Origin: Zobellia laminariae
Lineage (GTDB): Bacteria; Bacteroidota; Bacteroidia; Flavobacteriales; Flavobacteriaceae
Length of the DNA stretch: 64,000 bases
Direction of reading: 5' to 3'
NCBI RefSeq assembly: GCF_009725995.1
Contig: NZ_RCNS01000001.1
Coordinates: 352,283 to 416,282, forward strand
In this document: positions 1-8,833 of the stretch, in pieces
Numbering within the stretch: the first letter of the stretch is position 1
Layout: every line of letters begins with the position of its first letter
Position numbers and translations under genes: made by a program
The notes under the pieces: generated by a model
The model's database searches: none
Told to the model about the DNA's origin: nothing
What the model saw: only the letters and a program-made list of their open reading frames with translations

Positions 1-678
1 AGGCGTGCTTAAACTATACTCGTATGAGGTGGTATTGGGAACCAAATCGCTTGGGTTTCCTCTGAATATTTTTAAATCGGATAATTTTGGAAGAAACTCA
101 GCAACAGCATAAACGGTATCATCTAAATACGGATTACTACCTCCTGTTACCTCATCACCATTATTCACGCCATCTGCATCACAATCGGCATTTTTCCAAA
201 CGTTGTTTGCCGCGTTGTAACCTGTATAATTTTCATCTTGAATAGGATCGCAAGGATTGTTTTTATCAGTTCCGTCCGCATCTTCTTGAAAATCGGGAAT
301 ACCATCACCATCCGTATCTTTGGTTTCATCTACATATGGATCTGTACCATTGGTAAGTTCTTCTGCATTTGTTATACCATCAATATCACAATCGGCACCT
401 AGCCAAATGGTATTATCCGCATCGTAACCTGTATAACCAGAATTGGGTTTTGGGTCACAAGGATTGGTTTTACTTGTACCATCTAAAATTTCCTTTGAAT
501 CAAGAATTCCATCGCCGTCTGTATCTACATCAACAGAAACCGGAGCCTCAGAATCATCGGACCCACAAGCAGCAAAAAGAATCATTGATGCTACAAGTAC
601 AGTACCAGCGATTTTTCTTCCCGAAAGAAACCTAAAACTTCTATGATTGGCCTGGGCGTTTTTATTATTCTGAAACAT
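1..678 (-). CDS. Lipoprotein with thrombospondin type 3-like calcium-binding repeats (partial, C-terminus outside window)
   Basis: The reading frame is open from an ATG at 678 to the window edge, giving 226 codons without a stop. The N-terminus has a basic stretch, a hydrophobic segment and a lipobox-like AACGSDD near residue 37, so it is probably a lipoprotein. It is followed by repeated acidic motifs such as DTDGDGILD, DCDIDGITN, DTDGDGIPD and DCDADGVNN, alternating with NPCDP and GYTGYDA/GYTGYNA modules. These are type 3 thrombospondin-like calcium-binding repeats, common in surface proteins of Bacteroidota. The cysteines in the NPCDP and NADCD modules could form disulfides. The C-terminal domain, which would tell the role (carbohydrate binding, enzyme or OmpA-like), is missing. 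Function unknown; likely surface or outer-membrane attached. Confidence 0.8.
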   Translation of the reverse strand, partial: MFQNNKNAQANHRSFRFLSGRKIAGTVLVASMILFAACGSDDSEAPVSVDVDTDGDGILDSKEILDGTSKTNPCDPKPNSGYTGYDADNTIWLGADCDIDGITNAEELTNGTDPYVDETKDTDGDGIPDFQEDADGTDKNNPCDPIQDENYTGYNAANNVWKNADCDADGVNNGDEVTGGSNPYLDDTVYAVAEFLPKLSDLKIFRGNPSDLVPNTTSYEYSLSTP

Positions 679-705
679 GATGTATTTTCTTATTAGCAAC
701 TAAAA

Positions 706-713
706 CAAAAATA
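706..713 (-). promoter_or_regulatory. Possible -7 box for the TSP3-repeat lipoprotein
   Basis: On the minus strand this reads TATTTTTG, an exact match to the Bacteroidota TAnnTTTG -7 element, 28 bp upstream of the ATG at 678. I see no convincing -33 TTG, so support is modest. Confidence 0.35.
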
Positions 714-798
714 AGTATTCTAGCACGAATCTTACGACAGCATAGATAAGACCCTAAAAAAATCGGGTAAACACACTTTACCTATTTTTATAAAGAAA

Positions 799-2553
799 CT
801 ATAGATCGAATTTATAGGTCAAACCTCCCATAACTTGCAAGCCCTGAACAGGATAGTTAGAAAAACGTTGGTAATTGTTATTGGCAATATTTGCCATTTT
901 TACAAAGAAAGAAAGCTGATCATTCCAGCGATATCCTACATGGAAATTAGCATCAAAATAGCTATCCAAAACTACCGGGGTCGCAAAAAAATCTGCAGGA
1001 ATGCCACTAGCAGAAGCAATGGTTACTACATCATCTCGTTCACCTACATAAAACAGATTTGCACCTGCATACCATTTTTCTCCTATTTGGTAATCCATAA
1101 ACAATGAACCTTTAAGATCAGGTAAGTTCCAAGCTGGGTTATCCGTTTCCGTATTGTAGTTGAAATATTCTACATTCACTCCTAAACTAAAGTTACGGTT
1201 TACATCTACATTTAATTCTCCAAAAGCTCCAATAGTCTTCACATCATCATAAAACACTTCAAAAGAATTACCGTAGTAATAGCCTTTTTCATCAGTTCTA
1301 GAATCATTTATAGCATTCAGTTTATATAGTGCCTTTCTGTCTTCTGTAGTGTAACTTACTTTAACATTATAACTCAAATTAGGCAAAATCTGTCCTTTTA
1401 AACCCACATAAGCATCATACTTTTTATCCGTAGGAACAATGTCCAAAGTTGGGGAAACGTAAGGGTTGTCTTCTACAAAACCATAGTAAGAGTTCTGCAT
1501 TAAATCACCCTCTACTCCACCGTAGACTATAGCCATATCATCTAACAATCTGTAAGATGCGGTAACCGCAGGGTAGATATAGAAATTACTATCGCTATTT
1601 TCAGAATCAAGACCGTACACAAGATTTACACCTAAATTCAACGAAAAATCTTCGTTTAACAAAGCTAAGCTTGGGTTAATACCTACTTGTAGATTGCTAT
1701 AATTAATTTCTGGTGTATTGGTTGGGTTGTTAAGGCTAGAGTTTTTAAAACTACCGCTTACGTAATCCACTTTAGCTTTAACCCCAAAGTTCTCGTCAGC
1801 CACAGGGAATGAAAAACCTGTTTTAAAAACAGCTCTATTCTCTCCAGATTTAACAGCATCCCAAAATCTTCTGTATTCTAGTTTTGCATTTTCAAAATAG
1901 GAATCTTCTACATTAATATGACCCGATGCTTCGGCCATATAATAATTTTGACGCTCGTCAATACCATCTACCTCTTCTTCTGTAAAAGTAGCGTCCGGAA
2001 TACCATACCAGTTGTATAACTGGTGCTGCGCACCTACATCTACACCCCAATCAAAATCACTATCTCTTTTGGTATAGCTAGCATCTAATTTAGAGTTTGA
2101 GTAAATATTATCTAACGCAACCCCATCAATATCGCCACGAGAAGAATTATGCTCCAAGCCAAGCGTATAACCAGATTGGCGGTCAATAGTTCTACTGGTG
2201 TAAAACTTACCCATTAAATTGGCAGGATTACCAACTCCTGCAGAAGCATACGAGTTGTACAATACCGGTGGTGGCGTTTTCTTTACGGCAGAAGCCTTAC
2301 CCTTGGCCGGTGTAAAAGTAGAGGCCACAGGAACAGAAAATATACTGTAGTTTATCTTTTTCTTTTGCAAGACAATAGAATCGTTAAGATTGGGTATGGT
2401 CTTGATTTTAAAAGCATCGTTAATCGTTGGCGTATATGCCTTTGTTACGGTAACGGTTTCCGTACCTATATCGTCTTTTTCTTCTTCTTGCGCTATGGCA
2501 AACTGAAAAACACCAGTAATGAAAATAAGAGTAAGCTTTATATGTTTGTGCAT
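799..2553 (-). CDS. Outer-membrane beta-barrel protein, TonB-dependent-receptor-like
   Basis: About 584 aa from the ATG at 2553. That start is chosen because it opens directly into a signal peptide (MHKHIKLTLIF...FAIAQ). A longer frame begins at 2655, where its ATG overlaps the upstream stop (ATGA), but it would put 34 charged residues before the signal peptide. The mature N-terminus has a TETVTVTKAYTPT segment resembling the start of a plug or carboxypeptidase-like region, but a full plug domain is absent. The rest is a chain of alternating amphipathic strands ending in ...GLTYKFDL, a barrel signature. It follows the large TPR protein gene and is probably co-transcribed with it. Flavobacterial homologues are usually annotated as TonB-dependent receptors; the substrate is unknown. 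Confidence 0.75.
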   Translation of the reverse strand: MHKHIKLTLIFITGVFQFAIAQEEEKDDIGTETVTVTKAYTPTINDAFKIKTIPNLNDSIVLQKKKINYSIFSVPVASTFTPAKGKASAVKKTPPPVLYNSYASAGVGNPANLMGKFYTSRTIDRQSGYTLGLEHNSSRGDIDGVALDNIYSNSKLDASYTKRDSDFDWGVDVGAQHQLYNWYGIPDATFTEEEVDGIDERQNYYMAEASGHINVEDSYFENAKLEYRRFWDAVKSGENRAVFKTGFSFPVADENFGVKAKVDYVSGSFKNSSLNNPTNTPEINYSNLQVGINPSLALLNEDFSLNLGVNLVYGLDSENSDSNFYIYPAVTASYRLLDDMAIVYGGVEGDLMQNSYYGFVEDNPYVSPTLDIVPTDKKYDAYVGLKGQILPNLSYNVKVSYTTEDRKALYKLNAINDSRTDEKGYYYGNSFEVFYDDVKTIGAFGELNVDVNRNFSLGVNVEYFNYNTETDNPAWNLPDLKGSLFMDYQIGEKWYAGANLFYVGERDDVVTIASASGIPADFFATPVVLDSYFDANFHVGYRWNDQLSFFVKMANIANNNYQRFSNYPVQGLQVMGGLTYKFDL

Positions 2554-2651
2554 TCTGTGTTCTTTTTTGAATTTACACCTTAAAAGCGAAGCCGGTTCTA
2601 AAGAGCCTCGTTCAAATTCAATTTTCAATCTTGTTAAATCTATTTCTAATT

Positions 2652-5600
2652 TCAATCGGTTCTCACTGATGAATTACTCTGTGCTTCTTTAGCTTTAATA
2701 ATAGAAAGCTCGCCTTTGGCCTCAGAAACAATTTCTGCAAACTGACTGAAATTACTGATTACACTATCCAAAATATAAGTGGCTTGATAAGCATCTCCCA
2801 AAGCATAGAAGTTCTTGGCCATGATAATTAAACCTTTCCCTCCCCATTCTTTATAACCCGAATAGTCTTTTGCCAACTTCTGAACAGATATGTTGGAGTT
2901 TTCATAATCCTGTGCCTTACTTTTAAAATAAGCATCATAATAAAGTGCTTCAGCTGCAGTAGAACCAGACGCAATTTTCAATACATCGCCATAGGCCGTT
3001 TCTGCTTTCGCTTCATCTCCTGTAGCAATTGCAGAACGTGCAATCATTATCTGTGCATCACTTTTAATACGGTTATCTATTGTAGGTGTAGCCAATACTT
3101 TTTCTGCATAAGCCAATGTCTTACCATAGTCTTTCTGCTCATAGTATCCTTTCATTAAGTTAGATTGAGCAAAAATTCTGTTTTGCTGAATATCCGCTTG
3201 ATTTTCCAAACGTTGTAAATAAGGCAAGGCCGAAGCATAATCCTTTTTACCTATGTATACCTCACAAACCCTAGTCAATGCCTGCTCTGCATATTCGCTT
3301 CCCATTTTATCGGCAACGAATTTATAGTTTGGCAATGCCTTTTCCTTTTCGCCTTTAGCAAAATATAGTTGTGCTAAGTTGAAATTGGCCTTAACGGAAT
3401 TTAATCCTTTTGGAAATTGTTTGATGTAATTCTCATACCCTTTAATGGCGCCATCTTTTTTACCTTCCATATTCTGCTTATCGGCAGATTCAAAAGTGGC
3501 ATTATCCAACTCACTATCCGTTACTTCTACAAAATCTAATTTTGACACCCATTCTCCGTACTCATCAACTCTACCTAAATCAACATAAATCAATTTTGCC
3601 GTAGACACCGCCTGAATGGCTTCTTGGGTATTCGGGAAATTGTGAACCACTGCTTTAAACTCTGTTAACGCCTGTTCGTTACGGTTTGCATTATAATGCA
3701 CCAAACCTTGACGCATCATTGCCTGTGGCACTAAAGAACTAGCTTTGTACTCCGTAATTACACGCTGGTACGTCTGAAGACCTTGTTGCTCTTGTCCAGC
3801 AGCTATTAAGGTATTTGCCAATTCAAATAAAGCATCATCCTTTAAACTTGACTTTGGATATGCCGAAACAAATGTTCTTAACTCTTCAATTTTAGTATCA
3901 CGTCTATCTACAAAACCGTAGCTAATCGCTTTTTGATAAGCCGCATAATCCTTTTCCGTTCCAGTAAGTGAAAGTGCTTTATTGTACGTTTCTATAGCTG
4001 GCCAATATTTACTGGTCACAAAATAGCTATCTCCTAAACGAAGGTAACCGTCGTACAATTTCTGTGTATCGCTAGAACCCGCATTGGCGAAATTCTCAAA
4101 ATAAGAAATAGCATTACTGTAATCTCTCAATTTAAAATAGGTGTACGCTAAATTGTAATCTAGCTCTTTATATTCCTCAGTAGATTTAGCCGACGGGTTT
4201 TGCTGAAACTGAATATAGTCTACCAATGCTTTGCTGAAATTATTTAGGGCATATTCCGCTTCGGCTTTCCAATAGTTAGCTTTTGCACGGAACATATTAT
4301 CCTCGGCACTATCAAGCGACTTTCCTAAATTCTCTGCTGCACCTTGGTAATCTGCATTCATGAACAATTCAATACCACGGTAGTATGCTACTTTTTGGTA
4401 GGTAGCCTTACTGGCGTAGTTCTTGTTTTTCTCAAGAAGCTCCATGGCTCCTGCAAAGTTTTTAGAGGTGATATATGAATCTACCAATAACTCTTGCATC
4501 TCTTCCTTGTTGGCACTGTCCGGGTATTTTGCCAAGTAATCAATAATAACCTGCGGTACTGGTTCATAAGCATTACCTACTTCGTAGCTTAAGCGCGCAT
4601 AATTTAAATACGCATCTTTCTGAATTTCTTGGGAGAAGTCCATTTGAGAAGCATTTCTAAACGCATTCAACGCTTCTTGCTTTTTATCCAACTTCAGATA
4701 ACATTCCGCTAAATGATAATATGCATTTTGGGAAACACTATTGGTACCTCCTATAATTTTATTGAATTGCTGGACGGCATTGGCATAATCGCCTTGCTTG
4801 TAGTATGAATATCCTAAAAGGTAATAATCCGTATTGCTCCACTTGCCTTTTTTACCTTGATAATCTTCTAGGTAAGGAATGGCGTTGGAATATTCTTTTA
4901 AATTGAAATAGCTCTCGCCTATAATTTTGCTAAGCTCCGACTTCTCTTTACGGTCACCCTTTGCCATTTGCTTCTTTGCCAAACCTATGGCTTGATCAAA
5001 CTTACCAAGCTTAAAGTTCATATCGGCTTGATAATAATCCATCTTCTCTTCAAGAATGTCAGGATCTTTTATCTGATCAAAACGCTGATTGGCCGTTTCG
5101 TAATCATCTTGCTGATAAGCAATGTAGCCCATATAATATTTAGCCTGAGAAGCATATACAGGAGAATTCTCTACTTTTTGAAGATAGCTTTCTGCCTCTT
5201 TTTGCTTTCCAGACGAATACAGAGAATACCCGTAATTAAAGTTAAACTTGTCCATCTCTTTACGAGACAGAGCACTTTGCTCAACCTTATTGTACCATTT
5301 TAAAGCATACGGATACTTTCCTGTTTCAAAATAATACTCGGCAACATCCACATAAGCAGAGTTCCTTTTGGTAGACGTTGGATAATTGGCTACGAAGTCT
5401 TCCATTAACCGATCAGCTCCCAATTGGTTCAACCTAACCGCAGCATTGGCCTCATAGTATGCACTATTAGCCTTGGTCTCAAGATTCTTGGTGTTATCCT
5501 TAACCTTAGCAAATATAGACTGTGCCGCTTGGTACTGCTCGTTATTATAGAGCGACAAGGCATCTTGATATTGTTTCTGATCGTGGGTATAAATTTTAGT

Positions 5601-5669
5601 TTCTTGAGCGATTCCCATAGAAACCATCCCCAGAAAAACAGGGATAAGCGCGGTGATTTTTTTTAGCAT
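2652..5669 (-). CDS. Large periplasmic tetratricopeptide-repeat protein
   Basis: 1005 aa with a signal peptide (MLKKITALIPVFLGMVSMGIAQ). Almost the whole mature protein is made of TPR-like helical pairs: repeated patterns such as YY.GY..Y....Y..A...F, AYY.LAECYLKL, and A...F..V....P. These repeats are binding scaffolds and no catalytic motif is visible. The gene ends in a 4-bp overlap with the possible longer start of the barrel gene downstream, which suggests translational coupling and a two-component envelope unit (periplasmic scaffold plus outer-membrane barrel). It is divergent from ftsE across about 290 bp. Molecular role unknown; assembly or retention of envelope proteins is an inference. 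Confidence 0.85.
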   Translation of the reverse strand: MLKKITALIPVFLGMVSMGIAQETKIYTHDQKQYQDALSLYNNEQYQAAQSIFAKVKDNTKNLETKANSAYYEANAAVRLNQLGADRLMEDFVANYPTSTKRNSAYVDVAEYYFETGKYPYALKWYNKVEQSALSRKEMDKFNFNYGYSLYSSGKQKEAESYLQKVENSPVYASQAKYYMGYIAYQQDDYETANQRFDQIKDPDILEEKMDYYQADMNFKLGKFDQAIGLAKKQMAKGDRKEKSELSKIIGESYFNLKEYSNAIPYLEDYQGKKGKWSNTDYYLLGYSYYKQGDYANAVQQFNKIIGGTNSVSQNAYYHLAECYLKLDKKQEALNAFRNASQMDFSQEIQKDAYLNYARLSYEVGNAYEPVPQVIIDYLAKYPDSANKEEMQELLVDSYITSKNFAGAMELLEKNKNYASKATYQKVAYYRGIELFMNADYQGAAENLGKSLDSAEDNMFRAKANYWKAEAEYALNNFSKALVDYIQFQQNPSAKSTEEYKELDYNLAYTYFKLRDYSNAISYFENFANAGSSDTQKLYDGYLRLGDSYFVTSKYWPAIETYNKALSLTGTEKDYAAYQKAISYGFVDRRDTKIEELRTFVSAYPKSSLKDDALFELANTLIAAGQEQQGLQTYQRVITEYKASSLVPQAMMRQGLVHYNANRNEQALTEFKAVVHNFPNTQEAIQAVSTAKLIYVDLGRVDEYGEWVSKLDFVEVTDSELDNATFESADKQNMEGKKDGAIKGYENYIKQFPKGLNSVKANFNLAQLYFAKGEKEKALPNYKFVADKMGSEYAEQALTRVCEVYIGKKDYASALPYLQRLENQADIQQNRIFAQSNLMKGYYEQKDYGKTLAYAEKVLATPTIDNRIKSDAQIMIARSAIATGDEAKAETAYGDVLKIASGSTAAEALYYDAYFKSKAQDYENSNISVQKLAKDYSGYKEWGGKGLIIMAKNFYALGDAYQATYILDSVISNFSQFAEIVSEAKGELSIIKAKEAQSNSSVRTD

Positions 5670-5958
5670 AGTGTTCTAACTAGAAATATGTATTACCGTT
5701 AATTAATTTTAATAACGTTGAATATTGCATCTAAGTATATAATAAGGAGTGTTTTCATCTTAATAATTTAACACCACGGGCAATCTTTAAAAAAGCAAAA
5801 AGATTTTATCAGTGCCTGCCGTACGTTAATCTTTAACTTATTACTTTTATATTATTATTTAGATTCAAAGTTCGAGATTTGGCGATCACTATACAGAACT
5901 ACGCCCTACCTTTAACGATTGATTAACAAATTGAACTTATAACCCGGTACCCTTAAAG
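5670..5958. other. Divergent intergenic region between the TPR gene and ftsE
   Basis: About 290 AT-rich bases that must hold promoters for both directions. I found no exact TAnnTTTG box on either strand, no hairpin of note and no small ORF. Confidence 0.4.
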
Positions 5959-6642
5959 ATGTCAGAAACGATTTTAGAGCTAAAGGATGTAGCTATTTTT
6001 CAAAAGGATAGTCTTATATTAAACGAGGTAACGCTTGATGTACTTAAGGGCGAATTTGTTTATCTGATAGGAAAAACGGGAAGTGGAAAAAGTAGTTTTA
6101 TGAAAACGCTCTACGGAGACCTTCCTCTTAAACAAGGCACAGGTAGCATTGTAGATTTTGACCTCACCAAATTACGAGAAAAAGACATTCCATTTCTACG
6201 CCGTAAAATTGGTATTGTATTTCAGGATTTTAAATTATTACCAGACCGTACCATTAATAAAAACCTACACTTTGTCCTTAAAGCTACCGGCTGGAAAGAC
6301 AGCCATAAAATGAGCCAAAAGATAGAGGACGTTTTGGATAAGGTAGGTATGAAAACAAAAGGATTCAAATTTCCGCATCAGCTTTCTGGTGGCGAACAAC
6401 AACGTGTTGCTATCGCAAGGGCCCTTCTTAATGACCCTGATCTAATCCTAGCAGATGAGCCTACAGGAAACCTAGACCCACAGACCAGTGTAGAGGTCAT
6501 GAAAGTTCTACAGGAAATACACAAATCTGGTCGTTCTATTTTAATGGCTACTCATGATTACGCACTTATTCTAAAATATCCGTCAAAAACTCTTAAATGC
6601 GACGGCAACAAAATCTTTGAAGTCGTACAACGGGCTGTGTAG
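5959..6642 (+). CDS. ftsE: Cell division ATP-binding protein FtsE
   Basis: 227 aa, the usual length for FtsE. Walker A is GKTGSGKS at residues 38-45, the Q-loop is FQDFKLLPD near 88-96, the ABC signature LSGGEQQR is at 142-149, Walker B LILADE at 162-167, and the H-loop ATHD comes near the end. FtsE is the cytoplasmic ATPase that works with membrane FtsX to control cell-wall hydrolases at the division site. No ftsX lies next to it, as is usual in flavobacteria, where ftsE and ftsX are often apart. The close similarity of the family to LolD/MacB ATPases leaves a small chance of another partner, but the [18 protein letters not shown]-loop context is typical of Bacteroidota FtsE. Confidence 0.88.
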   Translation: MSETILELKDVAIFQKDSLILNEVTLDVLKGEFVYLIGKTGSGKSSFMKTLYGDLPLKQGTGSIVDFDLTKLREKDIPFLRRKIGIVFQDFKLLPDRTINKNLHFVLKATGWKDSHKMSQKIEDVLDKVGMKTKGFKFPHQLSGGEQQRVAIARALLNDPDLILADEPTGNLDPQTSVEVMKVLQEIHKSGRSILMATHDYALILKYPSKTLKCDGNKIFEVVQRAV

Positions 6643-6798
6643 ATTTAAGCACCAATTACACATAAAACAACCTTATCCTTACAGAAGAGTAATAAATAAG
6701 GCTATTAATTTTCATAACTTTAGGGCAAGCCGCTGCTATCTCATTTTTTGATGGTCTTATACTACGGTGGTAACATAAATTCTTAAAAACGAGACGTT

Positions 6799-7884
6799 AT
6801 GCCCCATATCAATTTTGCTTGGTGGAATCTTCAGAATTTTTTTGATACTGATGACGACCCTATTTCTAATGATTTTAGCTTTACACCCGCAGCAGGCTGG
6901 ACAGATAGTGTATTCAACAAGAAAAAAGAAAATCTAGCCGAAGGTCTTAATCTTATTTGGCCCAATGAGAAAATTGATTTGCTAACCGTTTGTGAAATAG
7001 AAAAAGATACACTTCTACAAGAATTATTGGAAGAAGCTGGCATGGACCACCTTAGTGTTGTTTTTGATGCTGCAGGCACAAGTGACTTAAGGGGTATTGA
7101 TGTTGCAATGGCCTATAACCCTAGTAAGCTTACGGTCGTCTCAAGAACCTCTCACCTAGTTCATCTCAGGTACCGTACGCGAGATATTTTTGAAGTAGTT
7201 TTTAGAATTAATGACACAGGCGAAGAGTTTGTGGTCATAGCATCTCACTGGCCATCACGTAGCAGAGGTCAATATCATTCAGAACCTTTACGTATTGCCG
7301 TTGCCGAACACATTGCATTTTTAGTGGAAGCCCACACCAAAGTAGATTCAACTACTTATGAGACGCTTCAAGCAAATGATGACCTGGCAGCTATTCAAGC
7401 TAAATGGGAAAGCAAAGTTTTGGTAGTCGGTGATTTTAACGACGAGCCTTTTGACCGCAGTATCATACAGCATTTAAAAGCCTCAAGGGACTTAGATAAA
7501 GTAAAGGGTGCCACTAATGATTTTGATAAATTCGTACACACCTATAAATACAGGGCCAGAGAAACTTTTCTCTATAATTTAAGTACCACTCTTTTAAATA
7601 AATCTGCTTCTGGAAACACAGGAACTTATTTTTTAAGCGGATTATTTGATGGCACAATATTTACTAACCGCTATCAAATGTTAGACCAGCTAGTGGTAAC
7701 GCGCGGATTTTTATCCGGTAGCGGCATTACTGCTGAAATAGACACTTTTGACATTGTGGATGACGGCACATTGGCAACCTCTAGCGGAAGGCCACGATCG
7801 TTTAAATACAAATCTTCAAAACCTAATTTTGTACCCAGTGGCTATTCAGATCACCTACCCTTAAAGTTGAAACTTAATTATTGA
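6799..7884 (+). CDS. Endonuclease/exonuclease/phosphatase-family protein
   Basis: 361 aa with all the family motifs in order: WWNLQNFF near residue 10 (Asn metal/phosphate contact), CEIEKD near 75 (metal-binding Glu), ASHWPSR near 150 (catalytic His), GDFNDEP near 215 (Asp/Asn) and a C-terminal SDHLPL (Asp-His pair). The fold covers DNases, phosphoinositide phosphatases and sphingomyelinases, so the substrate cannot be told from sequence. There is no signal peptide, so it is probably cytoplasmic. It sits alone after ftsE with about 155 bp between them and its own likely promoter. Confidence 0.85.
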   Translation: MPHINFAWWNLQNFFDTDDDPISNDFSFTPAAGWTDSVFNKKKENLAEGLNLIWPNEKIDLLTVCEIEKDTLLQELLEEAGMDHLSVVFDAAGTSDLRGIDVAMAYNPSKLTVVSRTSHLVHLRYRTRDIFEVVFRINDTGEEFVVIASHWPSRSRGQYHSEPLRIAVAEHIAFLVEAHTKVDSTTYETLQANDDLAAIQAKWESKVLVVGDFNDEPFDRSIIQHLKASRDLDKVKGATNDFDKFVHTYKYRARETFLYNLSTTLLNKSASGNTGTYFLSGLFDGTIFTNRYQMLDQLVVTRGFLSGSGITAEIDTFDIVDDGTLATSSGRPRSFKYKSSKPNFVPSGYSDHLPLKLKLNY

Positions 7885-7977
7885 GAATAGACCATAAAAT
7901 GTGTTCTACTAAATTGAAACGGGTATCTTTAAAATGTTATTAAAGATTTGCCGCTTAGGCAACCTCAAGCCGTTATC

Positions 7978-8793
7978 ATGATCTTAAAAAAGCAAACCTA
8001 CAGACCGGACAAGCCCACTAACCCTTTTATTGGCGCACTCCTTTTTCTAATCTCTATTATCCTATTGGTAATAACCGGGCCACTTGGCTTTGTTTACGGT
8101 ATTTTTCATAGCCTGTTTACCCGAGGGACTAAAGGTGTTGGCGAGTATTTTTTAAAAATTGCTATCTCTATAGATCAGCTGGGAAATGTAATGATGCAGC
8201 ATTTAATGAATATACTTTGGACAGATAAGAACGGTTATAAATTTGGTAATAGAGATGAGACTATTTCTAGTGCGCTAGGACGCAACAAAAAGCTTGGAAC
8301 ACTTACCTCAGCAGGAAGACTCATAGACAAGATTTTAGACATTATAGACCCGAATCACTCCCTTAACTCCATTGATTATTATGTGGAACCTTCTGAGAAT
8401 ATCATAGACCATTTAGCATGGATACATATTGAAGAAGAACAAATTCTCTGTCTAAAAAAAATAAACGAAGATTTCTATTTTATTCCTAAAGGCATGCGCA
8501 CTATTGGCGATACCGATTCCCAAACCCTAGTAAAAAGCGCCAAGAAAATTTTTAATATAGATATTGATGTGCCATCAATGGAATTCGTTGGTATTTTTGA
8601 GGCTCAGGCAAATGGAAAAAAACCTGGCATTCTTTCCCGCATGACTTGCTATACGGCAACTCATAAAGGCCAGTTACAACCTGATACTAAAATCAACCAA
8701 ATAGCCTGGCTAACTTATGAAGACAAAGCTAACTTAAGCGAAGTAGATCAGTTAATTTTTGATGTTTTATATCAAAACGGTGAGCTTACCTAA
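7978..8793 (+). CDS. Membrane-anchored protein with a degenerate Nudix-like domain
   Basis: About 271 aa. The ATG at 7978 is preferred to an in-frame TTG at 7948. Residues about 20-55 form hydrophobic segments (FIGALLFLISIILLVITGPLGFVYGIF) that could span the membrane. From about residue 125 the protein looks like a Nudix fold: HLAWIHIEEEQILCLKK, FYFIPKGMRTIGDTD, SAKKIFNIDID, then FEAQANG and IAWLTYED. The region where the Nudix box (Gx5Ex7REUxEExGU) should lie reads GMRTIGDTDSQ...VKSAKKIF, without the metal-binding glutamates. It is therefore more likely a sensor or binding domain than a hydrolase. The stop lies 40 bp before the sulfatase start, so the two genes may be co-transcribed. Confidence 0.65.
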   Translation: MILKKQTYRPDKPTNPFIGALLFLISIILLVITGPLGFVYGIFHSLFTRGTKGVGEYFLKIAISIDQLGNVMMQHLMNILWTDKNGYKFGNRDETISSALGRNKKLGTLTSAGRLIDKILDIIDPNHSLNSIDYYVEPSENIIDHLAWIHIEEEQILCLKKINEDFYFIPKGMRTIGDTDSQTLVKSAKKIFNIDIDVPSMEFVGIFEAQANGKKPGILSRMTCYTATHKGQLQPDTKINQIAWLTYEDKANLSEVDQLIFDVLYQNGELT

Positions 8794-8833
8794 AATCTGT
8801 ATCTTTAGTTTTCATTCACCAAACCCGCTTTAA

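Noticed and set aside
369..646. Plus-strand frames over the first gene
   Set aside because: They lie antisense to the TSP3-repeat lipoprotein, whose minus-strand frame explains the periodicity.
2554..2655. Longer start of the barrel protein at 2655
   Set aside because: The ATGA overlap is attractive, but it places 34 charged residues before a clear signal peptide at the ATG of 2553.
4968..5303. 111-codon plus-strand frame inside the TPR gene
   Set aside because: Antisense shadow of a long, well supported repeat protein gene.
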